DNA of 64,000 nt. Source: Paractinoplanes ferrugineus. GTDB taxonomy: Bacteria > Actinomycetota > Actinomycetes > Mycobacteriales > Micromonosporaceae. The notes below the pieces were generated by a model. The model saw only the letters and a list, made by a program, of their open reading frames with translations. It made no database searches and was not told the origin of the DNA. The stretch spans positions 98,239-162,238 of the forward strand of contig NZ_BOMM01000057.1 of assembly GCF_016862195.1 (NCBI RefSeq), given 5' to 3'. Made by a program: the position numbers and the translations under genes. Every line of letters begins with the position of its first letter. The first letter of the stretch is position 1. This document shows positions 8,128 to 17,202 of the stretch, piece by piece.

Positions 8128-8154
8128 CTGGCACTCATCACAGCAGAGTGCCAG
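8128..8154. promoter_or_regulatory. CIRCE element (HrcA operator)
   Basis: CTGGCACTC-N9-GAGTGCCAG: perfect 9-base arms around a 9-base spacer, matching the TTAGCACTC-N9-GAGTGCTAA consensus with GC-shifted ends. TAGACT on the minus strand at 8153-8158 may be the -10 of hrcA, so the operator would cover the transcription start. Confidence 0.95.
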
Positions 8155-8264
8155 TCTACGTCGCGGTGGCCCGCAGCGCGATGATCGAGTGTGTCTGTCT
8201 ATTCCTCGACTCCGAGTGCATGTCGCTCTGTACCCGGTTGAGCTGCGGTCCTACGGTGTCAGCC

Positions 8265-8939
8265 ATGACTGAACCACCGCGCCCGCCCGGTGAAGGCAAC
8301 GCGAACGACCCGACCACGCCGTTCAACCCGTACGCGGCCAGCGACCCGACTTCCGGTTCGACCCCGCCGCCCCCGCCGGACGGCTACGCTCCCCCGCCCA
8401 GCTACTCCCCGCCGCCCAGCAGCGGCAGCGGCTACGGCACCCCGCCCCCGCCGACCAGCGGCAGCGGCTACGGCACCCCGCCGCCCAGCAGCGGCGGCGG
8501 CTACGGCACCCCGCCGCCGGCCGGGGGCTACGGTCCGCCTCCCGGCGGGTACAACCAACCCCCGCAGCCGGGGTACGGGTACGGCGCACCCGCCGCCGGC
8601 CAGGAGGACAAGACCTGGATCGCCGTGGCGCACTTCGGAGGCGCGGCCGGCGCCTTCATCAGCGGCGGGGTGGCCGGCTGGATCGCGCCGCTGGTCGCCT
8701 TCCTCGCCCGGGGCCCCCAGTCACCGGCGGTGCGGGCGGAGTCGGTCAAGGCCCTGAACTTCCAGATCCTGTGGTCGATCATCGGCCTCGTGGGCTGGAT
8801 CACGGCCTGCATCCTCATCGGCTGGCTCGCCGTGGCCGCCGCGTGGATCGTCGGCACCATCTTCGGGGTCATCGCGGGCATCAAGGCCGGCAACAACGAG
8901 CCGTACAACTACCCGATGACCGTTTCGCTCATCAAGTGA
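8265..8939 (+). CDS. DUF4870 membrane protein with Pro/Gly/Tyr-rich N-terminus
   Basis: A 224-residue protein. Residues 1 to about 110 are low complexity with repeats of the form SGSGYGTPPP; the rest is the DUF4870 (Tic20-like) fold: KTWIAVAHFGGAAGAFISGG, IAPLVAFLARGPQSPAVRAE, then LNFQILWSIIGLVGWITACI and AAAWIVGTIFGVIAGIKAG, giving about three membrane spans. The function of DUF4870 is unknown. The ATG at 8265 is the first with sensible composition; the frame extends upstream over the CIRCE region, which is rejected. Divergent from hrcA. Confidence 0.85.
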   Translation: MTEPPRPPGEGNANDPTTPFNPYAASDPTSGSTPPPPPDGYAPPPSYSPPPSSGSGYGTPPPPTSGSGYGTPPPSSGGGYGTPPPAGGYGPPPGGYNQPPQPGYGYGAPAAGQEDKTWIAVAHFGGAAGAFISGGVAGWIAPLVAFLARGPQSPAVRAESVKALNFQILWSIIGLVGWITACILIGWLAVAAAWIVGTIFGVIAGIKAGNNEPYNYPMTVSLIK

Positions 8940-8970
8940 ACTCGGGCGCCGGGTCGGGGGCCCGGCGCAC

Positions 8971-10173
8971 TCACACGACGTCACGGATGACGGCGTCGGC
9001 AAGCAGGCGGCCGCGCAGCGTCAGCACCAGCCGCCCGGCGGCGTAGGCCGCCGGCTCCAGCAGGCCGTCGGCGAGCGCCTGCTCGGCCCCGGCGGCGTCG
9101 AGCCGGTCGAGCGGGATGCCGTCGCGCAGTCGCACCCGCAGCATGATGTCCTCGACCCGCCGGTCGTCCGCGGAGAGGATCTCCCGGGCCTGGCCGGGCG
9201 AATGACCTTCGGCAAGCCTTTTCGCGTACGCCGTCGGGTGCTTCACATTCCACCAGCGCACCCCGCCCACGTGGCTGTGCGCGCCCGGGCCCAGGCCCCA
9301 CCAGTCGGCGCCGGTCCAGTAGAGCATGTTGTGCCGGCATCGGGCGTCGTCCCCGCGCGCCCAGTTGGACACCTCGTACCAGCCGAAACCGGCCTCGGTC
9401 AGGGCCTGCTCGGCGGCCAGGTAGCGGTCGGCCGCCACGTCGTCGGACGGGTAGGGCAGCTCGCCCCGGCGCATCCGGGAAGCCATCCGGGTGCCGTCCT
9501 CGACGATCAGGGCGTACGCGCTGACGTGGTCGACCCCGGCGTCGACGACCGCCCGCAGGGAGGTGGCGAAGTCGTCCGCCGTCTCCCCCGGGGTGCCGTA
9601 GATCAGGTCGAGGTTGACGTGCTCGAAGCCGGCCTCGCGGGCCTCCCGGGCGGCCTGCGGGGCCCGTCCCGCGGTGTGCCGGCGGTCGAGGATCCGCAGC
9701 ACGGCCGAGCTGGCCGACTGCATGCCGAGGCTGATCCGGGTGAAGCCGTTGCGCCGGAGCCGGCGCAGGTATTCCGGGGTCACCGATTCGGGGTTGGCCT
9801 CGGTGCTGATCTCGGCGTCGGGGGCCAGGCCCCATGCCTTGTCGACGCCTTCCAGGATGCGGCCGAGGTCGTCGGCGCCGAGCAGGGTCGGGGTGCCGCC
9901 GCCCACGAACACCGTGTCCACCTTCGCGGGGTGCACGGTGTCCTGCGCGATCCGAAGCTCCCGGAGCACCGTGTCGGCATATTCCGCCTGGCTGGCGCCC
10001 CCGCCCAGCTCACTCGCGGTGTAGGTGTTGAAGTCGCAGTAACCGCAGCGGGTCGCGCAGAACGGCACGTGGACATAGACCGCGAAGCCGTCCGCACCCA
10101 CCCGGGCGGTGGCGGCGGGCGGGAGCGACCCGTCCAGCGGAACGGGATCACCATCGGGAAGTGCGCCGGCCAT
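8971..10173 (-). CDS. hemW: Radical SAM heme chaperone HemW (coproporphyrinogen III oxidase-like)
   Basis: A 400-residue radical-SAM protein. VHVPFCATRCGYCDFNTYT carries the CX3CX2C cluster motif (Cys39, 43, 46), followed by VFVGGGTPTLLG and ISTEANPESVTPEYL, and a C-terminal HemW region (GLGPGAHSHVGGVRWWNVKH). HemW binds heme and hands it to respiratory or other hemoproteins; older annotation is oxygen-independent coproporphyrinogen oxidase. The ATG at 10173 matches family length; the frame is open further upstream, but that extension is antisense to the enoyl-CoA hydratase gene. In many bacteria hemW sits near lepA and hrcA-dnaJ, as here. Confidence 0.93.
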   Translation of the reverse strand: MAGALPDGDPVPLDGSLPPAATARVGADGFAVYVHVPFCATRCGYCDFNTYTASELGGGASQAEYADTVLRELRIAQDTVHPAKVDTVFVGGGTPTLLGADDLGRILEGVDKAWGLAPDAEISTEANPESVTPEYLRRLRRNGFTRISLGMQSASSAVLRILDRRHTAGRAPQAAREAREAGFEHVNLDLIYGTPGETADDFATSLRAVVDAGVDHVSAYALIVEDGTRMASRMRRGELPYPSDDVAADRYLAAEQALTEAGFGWYEVSNWARGDDARCRHNMLYWTGADWWGLGPGAHSHVGGVRWWNVKHPTAYAKRLAEGHSPGQAREILSADDRRVEDIMLRVRLRDGIPLDRLDAAGAEQALADGLLEPAAYAAGRLVLTLRGRLLADAVIRDVV

Positions 10174-10204
10174 CCGCCAAGTGTGCCTGGTTATCGTTCC
10201 CGCC

Positions 10205-10972
10205 ATGGATCTGGTCCGGACCGCCACAGCCGCCGGGGTGACCACCCTTACCCTGGACAGCCCCGCCAACCGCAACGCCCTCTCCACGCCCTTGATGAAC
10301 CAGCTCCTGGAGGCCCTGTCCAGCGCGCTCACCGACACCTCGGTGCGAGTGGTGGTGCTCTCGCACACCGGCCCGGTCTTCTGCTCCGGCGCCGACCTCA
10401 AGGAGACCGCCGAGGCGCGCGAGGCCGGCCGGGTGCCCGCCGAGAAGCTGGCCGACGTGCTGGCCGCGCTGTGGGAGTTCCCCAAGCCGGTGGTCGCCCG
10501 GGTGGGCGGGCCGGCGCGGGCCGGCGGCCTGGGCCTGATCGCGGCGGCCGACGTCGCGGTCTGCACCCGCGAGGCGTCGTTCGCGTTCACCGAGGTACGG
10601 CTGGGCGTCATCCCCGCCGTGATCAGCGCGACCGTCCTGCCCCGCCTGACCCCGCGGGCGGCCACCGAGCTCTACCTGACCGGCAACGTCTTCGACGGGG
10701 TGCGGGCGGCGGAGGTCGGACTGGTCACGGCGGCGGTCTCGGCCGAGGGCCTCGACGCCGCGGTCGCGGGCTACTGCGAGGCACTCGTGCAAGGCGGTCC
10801 GCTCGCGCTCGCGGGCACCAAACAGCTTCTGCGGCGTACGCCGGAAGCCTCGATCCGGGCTGAACTCGCCGATCTGGCCGAACGCTCCGGGGGCTACTTC
10901 CGATCGGCCGAAGGCCGCGAGGGGGTGACCGCGTTCCGCGAGAAACGCCCCGCTTCCTGGATCCCGCGGTGA
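10205..10972 (+). CDS. Enoyl-CoA hydratase/isomerase family protein
   Basis: A 255-residue crotonase-fold protein: NRNALSTPLMNQLLEAL, FCSGADLKE (oxyanion-hole strand), GGLGLIAAADVAVCTREASF and EVRLGVIPAVIS. Family members add water to or isomerise acyl-CoA double bonds. One of the two usual catalytic glutamates appears replaced in the GPARAGGL segment while the EVRLG glutamate is kept, so the exact reaction is uncertain. There is no Shine-Dalgarno sequence; TATCGT seven bases before the ATG suggests a leaderless transcript. Divergent from hemW with 31 bases between starts. Confidence 0.88.
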   Translation: MDLVRTATAAGVTTLTLDSPANRNALSTPLMNQLLEALSSALTDTSVRVVVLSHTGPVFCSGADLKETAEAREAGRVPAEKLADVLAALWEFPKPVVARVGGPARAGGLGLIAAADVAVCTREASFAFTEVRLGVIPAVISATVLPRLTPRAATELYLTGNVFDGVRAAEVGLVTAAVSAEGLDAAVAGYCEALVQGGPLALAGTKQLLRRTPEASIRAELADLAERSGGYFRSAEGREGVTAFREKRPASWIPR

Positions 10973-11038
10973 CGCCGCCGAGATGCGGTCGTTGATTACC
11001 CTTGTCGTGCACGGGCTTTGATCATCGAGGAGGTGTGC

Positions 11039-11899
11039 GTGCGCACGACACCGATCGTGGTGATCGCGTTGCTCGCGCTGCTCGGCACCCTGGGCGTCGT
11101 CGTCGTGGTGGCCGGCCTGCCCGGCGACCTCAAGCTGCCGCAGATCATCGGCCCGGAGTGCACCGTGCGGGCCGACGGCGAGGTGACCCTCGACCTGGTG
11201 CAGATGGCCAACGCGGCCACCATCACCGCGGTCGGGGTGCGGCGCGGCATGCCCGAGCGGGCTGTGGTGATCGCCCTGGCCACCGCGTTCCAGGAGTCCA
11301 AGCTGGAAAATCTGGACGACGGTGACCGCGACTCGATCGGCCTCTTCCAGCAGCGGCCGAGCCAGGGCTGGGGCACCTTCGAACAGATCAAAGATCCGCG
11401 TTATGCCGCCGACAAGTTCTACACGGCCCTCAAGAAGGTCAAGAACTATCAGAAGATGCGGGTCACCGACGCGGCCCAGCGGGTGCAGCGCTCGGCCTAC
11501 CCGAACGCCTACGAGAAGTGGGCGGACGAGTCGGCCGTGCTGGCCCGCGCCCTGACCGGCCGGGCGACCGGGGCGGTGGCCTGCACGGTCACCGGCGCGC
11601 CCGCCCTGCGGGGCGCGGCCGCGGCGGCCGCCCTGCTCAAGGGGCTGAAGCTGGACTGGGGCAAGGGCCTCGCCAAGACCCCGGCGGCCGCGCAGGCGGC
11701 CGGTCTCACGGTCGTGGTCCCCGATGCGAGTACGGGCTGGCGGTACGCCCACTGGCTCGTCTCGCACGCCTCGGCCACCGGTCTCGAACGGGTACGTTTC
11801 GCGAATCTCGAGTGGCACGCGCCCGATGGCAAGTGGCAGTCGGTGACCCCGGACAGTGCCGCCGGCGAGCGTCAAGTGGTCGCCCAGGTGTTCAGCTGA
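11039..11899 (+). CDS. Membrane-anchored or secreted protein with lysozyme-like motif
   Basis: About 286 residues. The GTG at 11039 follows GAGGAGG at a good distance. The N-terminus RTTPIVVIALLALLGTLGVV is a single membrane anchor or signal peptide, so the rest is outside the cell. Residues about 75-140 read AFQESKLENLDDGDRDSIGL, then FQQRPSQGWGTFEQIKDPRY and AADKFYTAL, resembling lytic-transglycosylase or lysozyme-like domains with a Glu in QES as catalytic candidate. The C-terminal half has no motif I know. Role in peptidoglycan turnover is inferred. Confidence 0.75.
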   Translation: MRTTPIVVIALLALLGTLGVVVVVAGLPGDLKLPQIIGPECTVRADGEVTLDLVQMANAATITAVGVRRGMPERAVVIALATAFQESKLENLDDGDRDSIGLFQQRPSQGWGTFEQIKDPRYAADKFYTALKKVKNYQKMRVTDAAQRVQRSAYPNAYEKWADESAVLARALTGRATGAVACTVTGAPALRGAAAAAALLKGLKLDWGKGLAKTPAAAQAAGLTVVVPDASTGWRYAHWLVSHASATGLERVRFANLEWHAPDGKWQSVTPDSAAGERQVVAQVFS

Positions 11900-12040
11900 C
11901 GTCCGGATTCGTTCTTGTCGAGCACCAGCCGCGTTCCCCAAGAAGGTTGCTCAGCGTGATGTCGACCGATTCCATGAGTTAATTGCTGAGCGTATATGGA
12001 CACATGGACAGACAGCTACCGCCCTGGTACTAAGTAGGGC

Positions 12041-13735
12041 GTGTCGAGGGCGATCGAGTGGATTCTGCTGGGTTCCGTTAGCTGTCTGGCGATCGTCGTA
12101 GGCGTCCGGTGGCACCGGCCGACCCGCGTCGGCCCATGGATGCTGATCGCCGCTTCGGTGGCCGCCCTCGCCGTCGGCGACATCTTCTACGCGATCGACG
12201 CCGAGGACGTCGCCGAGGCCTTCTACCTTTCGATGTTCCTGCTGATCGCGGCCGCGCTGCTGCAGTTCACCCGGTTCGGCTCGCTGCTGCGTGACCGGGC
12301 CCGGCTGATCGACCTGCTGGCCGCCCTGTGCACCACCCTGCTGGTGGTGTGGGTCTTCCTGGTCGGCGGTCAGCACACGGTCGGCAAGATCTCGGGCGCC
12401 GACGTGATCGGCGACCTGGTCGTGATCGCCGTCGCGGTCCGCCTGAGCCTGGCGGCCGGCCGCAATGTGTCGGCCGGACTGCTGCTCACCGGCGCGGTCG
12501 GCATGCTTGTCGGCGACGTCCTCTACCCGATCTGGCCCAGCGCCCTCTCCGAGCTCGGGTACGCCGTTCTCTACCTGGCCTGGGGCCTGGCCGCGCTGCA
12601 CCCCTCGATGCGGCGGCTCACCGAGCCGATGCCGCCGAGCCCCTCGCAGTGGCGCGGCCACTGGGCGGCCCTGCTGTGCGCCTCGGTCGCGACCCCGCCC
12701 TTCGTGTTGCTCATCGAGGCGCTCAACGGTCAGGTGCGAGACGGCGTGGTGATCGCGATTGTGGGTGGCATCACACTGCTGCTGACGATCACTCGCCTCG
12801 GTGACTCGAGCGTGCAGAACAGCCGAGCGGCCGCCCGCGAGCGGGCTCTACGGACAGCCAGTGGTGCCCTCGTCGCCGCTGCCGACCAGCCGGCCGTCGA
12901 GGAGGCGGTGCACGCCGCGGTCGCCCGGCTGATCCCGGCCGGCGCCAGGCGTGAGGTGCTTCTCGCCACCGATGATCGCCAGCTGGCCGAGGCCGGCGTG
13001 CCGGCTGAAGCGCCGGCCCAGATTCCCCGCCCGCGCGGTCGGGCCGCCGACCCCGGCTCGTCGGCGACCTCGGCGGGCTCGCGCCCGCGCAGCTGGGTCG
13101 CCGCCAAGGACGGCGACCACGGCACGCTGGTCTGCCCATTGTGGCTGGAACCGATGGCCGTGGCCCGGCCGAGCGGCGGCGCCCTGATCCTGACCGCCCG
13201 CCGTGATGTGCTGGCCGTCACTCGCGACGCCTTGGAGGTGCTGGCCGGCCAAGCCGCCATGGCCCTCGACCGGATCATGCTGGTCGAGGCCGTGGGCCGC
13301 CGGGACAGCGACCACTACCTCCGCACTGTGATCAGCAACACAGCCGAACTGATGCTGGTGATCGACGAGGACCAGCGCATCCGCTACGCGAGTCCGGCCC
13401 TGCGCGAGGCGCTCGGCGAGGATGAGCTGTCTCCGCTGGCCACGTTCACCGACCTGGTGCACCCCGACGACCAGGGCCCGGTGCGCCGGGCGTTCCTCTC
13501 CAGCGGCGACGGCAAGCTCTTCTGCGCGCTGCGCCGCTCCGACGAGACCCAGATCTTGGTCGAGGCCACCTACCGTGACCTGCGTGCGGATCGTCTCGTC
13601 CAGGGCTACGTGGTCACCATGCGAAACGTGACCGCCTCGCACGACCCGCACGAGCAGCATCCGCACCGCGACCACGTGGACGAACTGCCGGCCTGGGTCA
13701 ACCGCCGCAGTGCCCAGCACAAGTTCCGCTACTGA
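12041..13735 (+). CDS. Multi-span membrane sensor with GAF-like and PAS domains, no output domain
   Basis: A 564-residue protein. The first 250 residues contain about eight hydrophobic spans (IEWILLGSVSCLAIVVGV, ADVIGDLVVIAVAVRLSLAA and others). A GAF-like segment follows (about 270-420), then a PAS domain (about 425-540) around LMLVIDEDQRIRYASPALRE and FTDLVHPDDQ. Similar actinomycete proteins usually continue into GGDEF/EAL or kinase domains; this one ends about 25 residues after the PAS domain. The start is GTG without a clear ribosome-binding site. A strong bidirectional terminator follows, so the end is not an artefact of a nearby frameshift that I can see. Confidence 0.8.
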   Translation: MSRAIEWILLGSVSCLAIVVGVRWHRPTRVGPWMLIAASVAALAVGDIFYAIDAEDVAEAFYLSMFLLIAAALLQFTRFGSLLRDRARLIDLLAALCTTLLVVWVFLVGGQHTVGKISGADVIGDLVVIAVAVRLSLAAGRNVSAGLLLTGAVGMLVGDVLYPIWPSALSELGYAVLYLAWGLAALHPSMRRLTEPMPPSPSQWRGHWAALLCASVATPPFVLLIEALNGQVRDGVVIAIVGGITLLLTITRLGDSSVQNSRAAARERALRTASGALVAAADQPAVEEAVHAAVARLIPAGARREVLLATDDRQLAEAGVPAEAPAQIPRPRGRAADPGSSATSAGSRPRSWVAAKDGDHGTLVCPLWLEPMAVARPSGGALILTARRDVLAVTRDALEVLAGQAAMALDRIMLVEAVGRRDSDHYLRTVISNTAELMLVIDEDQRIRYASPALREALGEDELSPLATFTDLVHPDDQGPVRRAFLSSGDGKLFCALRRSDETQILVEATYRDLRADRLVQGYVVTMRNVTASHDPHEQHPHRDHVDELPAWVNRRSAQHKFRY

Positions 13736-13760
13736 CTTCGCGGCGTACCCCACACACGTC

Positions 13761-13792
13761 GAAACCCCGGACCTGTACAGGTCCGGGGTTTC
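13761..13792. terminator. Bidirectional terminator, 32-base perfect palindrome
   Basis: Sixteen-base arms beginning GAAACCCCGGACC meet at TGTACA, giving a very stable hairpin with A-rich and T-rich flanks on the two strands. It separates the convergent sensor gene and GlsB-like gene and would terminate both. Confidence 0.9.
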
Positions 13793-13834
13793 GCATCCGC
13801 GGCATCGCCGGGGATTTCGCTGCGCTCGCGGTAA

Positions 13835-14110
13835 TTACCGCGTGAGGCGGCGACGCGAGCCGACGCCGGCGACCAGGGCGACACCGATCGCGGCCAGAAC
13901 CACCTGGAACAGGATCTCGATCCAGTCGATGCCCTTGGTGTCGGCAACACCGGTGGCGCGGGCGATGACCGTGCCGAGCAGGGCAGCCACAACACCGATG
14001 ACCATGGTGAGCCAGATCGGGATGTTCTGCTTGCCGGGGACGACCAGGCGGCCGAGGGCGCCGATGACGAGGCCGACGATGAGCGCCGTGATGATTCCGG
14101 TGACAGTCAT
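13835..14110 (-). CDS. GlsB/YeaQ/YmgE family stress-response membrane protein
   Basis: A 91-residue protein of the transglycosylase-associated/GlsB family: TGIITALIVGLVIGALGRLV, then GKQNIPIWLTMVIGVVAALL and a third span IEILFQVVLAAIGVALVAGV, ending in an Arg-rich cytoplasmic tail. These small integral membrane proteins are often stress-induced; the biochemical role is unknown. GGAGGAACACC sits directly before the chosen ATG, which excludes the 19 upstream in-frame residues. Confidence 0.9.
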   Translation of the reverse strand: MTVTGIITALIVGLVIGALGRLVVPGKQNIPIWLTMVIGVVAALLGTVIARATGVADTKGIDWIEILFQVVLAAIGVALVAGVGSRRRLTR

Positions 14111-14189
14111 GGTGTTCCTCCAGGGGGATGAAGCTTCGTTGCGTCCGTCGAACTCCAGATTCCCCAACCTTCGGAAAAACCAAACCGAC

Positions 14190-16070
14190 TTATTTCTTGG
14201 TTGCTCCCTTGGTGTCCCCGGAGTCGGATGTCGACAGGGCGGCGATGAAGGCTTCCTGCGGAACTTCGACGCGGCCGACCATCTTCATCCGCTTCTTGCC
14301 TTCCTTCTGCTTCTCGAGCAGCTTGCGCTTACGGGTGATGTCACCGCCGTAGCACTTGGCAAGAACGTCCTTGCGGATCGCCCGGATCGTCTCCCGGGCG
14401 ATGATCCGGCTGCCGATGGCCGCCTGGATCGGCACCTCGAACTGCTGCCGCGGGATGAGTTTCTGCAGCTTGGCGGCGATGGTGACGCCGTAGTTGTACG
14501 CCTTGTCCTTGTGCACGATGGCGCTGAACGCGTCGACCGGCTCGCCGTGCAGCAGGATGTCCACCTTGACCAGTTCGGCCATCTGCTCGCCGGAGGTCTC
14601 GTAGTCCAGCGACGCGTACCCCTTGGTCTTGCTCTTCAGCTGGTCGAAGAAGTCGAAAATGATCTCGGCGAGCGGCAGCGTGTAGCGCAGCTCCACCCGC
14701 TCCGACGACAGGTACTCCATGCCTAGCAGGCTGCCGCGCCGGCTCTGGCACAGCTCCATGACCGCGCCCACGTATTCGTTGGGCACCAGCACGGTCGCCC
14801 GCACCACCGGCTCGTGGATCTCCGCGATCTTGCCGGTGGGGAACTCGCTCGGGTTGGTGACGACCCGCTCCTCGGCGTCCTCGGTCAGCACCCGGTAGAC
14901 CACGTTCGGCGCGGTGGAGATCAGATCCAGGTTGAACTCGCGCTCCAGCCGCTCCCCGATGATCTCCAGGTGCAGCAGGCCGAGGTAGCCGACGCGGAAG
15001 CCGAAGCCGAGCGCCAGCGACGTCTCCGGCTCGTAGACCAGGGCGGCGTCGTTGAGCTTCAGCTTGTCGAGCGCGTCCCGCAGCGCCGGGTAGTCCGAGC
15101 CGTCGATCGGGTAGAGGCCCGAGTAGACCATCGGCTTCGGGTCTTTGTAGCCGCCCAGCGGCTCGGTGGCGGGCCGGATGTTGCCGGTGACGGTGTCCCC
15201 GACCCGGGACTGCCGCACGTCCTTCACGCCGGTGATCAGGTAGCCGACCTCGCCGACGCCGAGCGCGCCGGCCTTCTCCATCTCGGGCGAGACGACGCCG
15301 ATCTCGAGCAGCTCGTGCACCGCACCGGTGGACATCATCTTGATCCGGTCGCGGGCCTCGATCCGCCCGTCGATCACCCGGACGTAGGTGACCACGCCCC
15401 GGTAGACGTCGTACACCGAGTCGAAGATCATCGCGCGGGCCGGCGCCTGCGCGTCCCCGACCGGCGGCTGGAACTGCCGCACGATCTCGTCGAGCAGGTG
15501 ATCCACGCCGACCCCGGTCTTGCCGGAGACCCGCATGACCGTCTCCGGCTCGACCCCGATCAGTTTCGCCAGTTCCTCGGCGTACTTCTCGGGCTGCGCC
15601 GCCGGCAGGTCGATCTTGTTGAGCACCGGGATGATGTGCAGGTCGTTCTCCATCGCCAGGTACAGGTTGGCCAGCGTCTGCGCCTCGATCCCCTGCGCCG
15701 CGTCGACCAGCAGAACCGCGCCCTCGCAGGCGGCCAGGCTCCGCGACACCTCATAGGTGAAGTCGACGTGGCCCGGCGTGTCGATCATGTTGAGGACCGC
15801 GGACGCGCCCTTCTGGTCCCCCTCCCGAACCGTCCAGGGCATCCGCACGGCCTGCGACTTGATCGTGATGCCGCGTTCCCGCTCGATGTCCATGCGGTCG
15901 AGGTATTGGGCGCGCATCTGCCGCGGGTCGACCACGCCGGTGATCTGCAGCATCCGGTCAGCCAGCGTCGACTTGCCGTGGTCGATGTGAGCGATGATGC
16001 AGAAGTTACGGATGCGACTGGGGTCGGTAGCCCCGATCACATTCACACCAGGGTCGAGCGGTCCAGGCAC
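14190..16070 (-). CDS. lepA: Elongation factor 4 (LepA), ribosomal back-translocase GTPase
   Basis: A 626-residue translational GTPase. The G1 motif is AHIDHGKST, switch regions contain ERERGITIKSQAV and DTPGHVDF, G4 is NKIDLP, and the LepA-specific C-terminal domain is present (SLDYETSGEQ, AKCYGGDITRKRKLLEKQKE). LepA binds the ribosome in a tRNA-shifted state and helps biogenesis or stalled elongation under stress. GTG start; length is usual for actinomycetes. It lies upstream of the GlsB-type gene in the same direction. Confidence 0.97.
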   Translation of the reverse strand: MPGPLDPGVNVIGATDPSRIRNFCIIAHIDHGKSTLADRMLQITGVVDPRQMRAQYLDRMDIERERGITIKSQAVRMPWTVREGDQKGASAVLNMIDTPGHVDFTYEVSRSLAACEGAVLLVDAAQGIEAQTLANLYLAMENDLHIIPVLNKIDLPAAQPEKYAEELAKLIGVEPETVMRVSGKTGVGVDHLLDEIVRQFQPPVGDAQAPARAMIFDSVYDVYRGVVTYVRVIDGRIEARDRIKMMSTGAVHELLEIGVVSPEMEKAGALGVGEVGYLITGVKDVRQSRVGDTVTGNIRPATEPLGGYKDPKPMVYSGLYPIDGSDYPALRDALDKLKLNDAALVYEPETSLALGFGFRVGYLGLLHLEIIGERLEREFNLDLISTAPNVVYRVLTEDAEERVVTNPSEFPTGKIAEIHEPVVRATVLVPNEYVGAVMELCQSRRGSLLGMEYLSSERVELRYTLPLAEIIFDFFDQLKSKTKGYASLDYETSGEQMAELVKVDILLHGEPVDAFSAIVHKDKAYNYGVTIAAKLQKLIPRQQFEVPIQAAIGSRIIARETIRAIRKDVLAKCYGGDITRKRKLLEKQKEGKKRMKMVGRVEVPQEAFIAALSTSDSGDTKGATKK

Positions 16071-16252
16071 GTTCGTCCGTTCTTCTCAAGCGAGGTAAGC
16101 GCCGTCACACCGGCCGAAACACCGCCGGCCCGGCGCCAAAGTCCCACCGACAACCGTGCCGGCTACTCCTATCGTCCCACGCCCCCGCGCACAGCCCGCC
16201 CACACCCGTTGCGAACCCGCCCCGCGCCGGCCGACAGCCCGCCACCCCCGGC

Positions 16253-16302
16253 ACCCGGCCGCACGGGGCGACCTTCAACCCGGCCGCACGGGGCGACCTT
16301 CA
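16253..16302. repeat. 25-base tandem duplication spanning the MOSC gene stop codon
   Basis: Copies at 16253-16277 and 16278-16302 are identical and begin ACCCGGCCGCACGGGG. The stop codon of the minus-strand MOSC gene is the last three bases of the second copy, so the extra copy lies just beyond the gene's end. Confidence 0.9.
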
Positions 16303-17130
16303 GATCGCCTCCAGCGGCGCGTGCGGTAGCGGTGGCAGCTCGACGGTGACCACGTCGCCAGGCCGCACCACGCCGCTTCGCAGCACGACCCCCATCACCC
16401 CGGCCTTGCGCACGACGCCGCCCCGCTCGTCCTTTCCGAGCACCTCTTTGAGCAACCCGTCGCGAAACCCGTTGATCTGCCCGCACGGATTCCGCAGCCC
16501 AGCCACCACGACCGCCGGCCGCGGGTCGTCTGGCCGATCCCGCGCAACCGCCGCCGCGATCGCAACCGCCGCTCCGGGGTTCCCCCGGTCGGGCTCGGCC
16601 GCCGCCGCGACTTCAAGCACCGCCGCCAACGGCCCACCCGCACCAGTGCGAGTCGCCCTGCTCGTCGCGGCCGCCGTCTCCCCAGCGGCCTCAGCACCTT
16701 CGCCGCCCGCCGCGGCCGCCGCCTTCGGAGCGGCTTCGGCGCTGTTGCCGTCGGCTACGGCCCCGGCGTCGGTGACTTCGTTCGCGCCCCGGCTCCCGGG
16801 CGGCCCGAAGCGCAGGATCGTTCCCCGCGGCAGCGCGAGCAAGTCGATGCCGCTGGTCGTGACGTTCTCGCCGAGGTCGCCGGCCTCGACGTCGTAGCCC
16901 TTCTCCCCGACCTGGTCGAAGAGCTCCCGCTGAATCAGGTGCACCTGCCGGAAGTTCGGCTGCGTCGGATCGTTCCGCACCCGTCCGCGGTGCTTCACGT
17001 ACAGCCCGGCGTGCACGTCGCCTTTCACGCCGATCCCGGCGATCAGATGGATCTGCTCCCGGACCGGCTTGGTGAACGCGTAGGTGTCGACACAACTGAC
17101 CGACGTGACAGTCCCATGTTCAGACTCCAT
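16300..17130 (-). CDS. MOSC domain protein with a long Ala-rich insertion
   Basis: A 276-residue protein. MOSC features are VKGDVHAGLYVKHRGRV, RQVHLIQRELFDQV, LGENVTTSGIDLLALPRGT and the conserved GLRNPCGQI with the sulfur-carrying Cys216. Between the strand ending near residue 110 and this cysteine there are about 90 residues of Ala/Glu/Gly/Thr-rich sequence that I do not expect in the family. MOSC domains are predicted to transfer sulfur to metal or cofactor targets. The ATG at 17130 gives the usual N-terminus; the frame is open 16 codons upstream. Confidence 0.85.
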   Translation of the reverse strand: MESEHGTVTSVSCVDTYAFTKPVREQIHLIAGIGVKGDVHAGLYVKHRGRVRNDPTQPNFRQVHLIQRELFDQVGEKGYDVEAGDLGENVTTSGIDLLALPRGTILRFGPPGSRGANEVTDAGAVADGNSAEAAPKAAAAAGGEGAEAAGETAAATSRATRTGAGGPLAAVLEVAAAAEPDRGNPGAAVAIAAAVARDRPDDPRPAVVVAGLRNPCGQINGFRDGLLKEVLGKDERGGVVRKAGVMGVVLRSGVVRPGDVVTVELPPLPHAPLEAI

Positions 17131-17202
17131 GCAGTCAGTTAAAACGAGTCGCGCTCGTTGCCGCGACCACGTTCCCATCCCGCGAGCCGGGCCAGGCCGC
17201 CG

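Noticed and set aside
10174..10665. N-terminal extension of the HemW reading frame
   Set aside because: It would overlap the enoyl-CoA hydratase gene on the other strand and adds residues absent from HemW proteins; ATG at 10173 fits the family.
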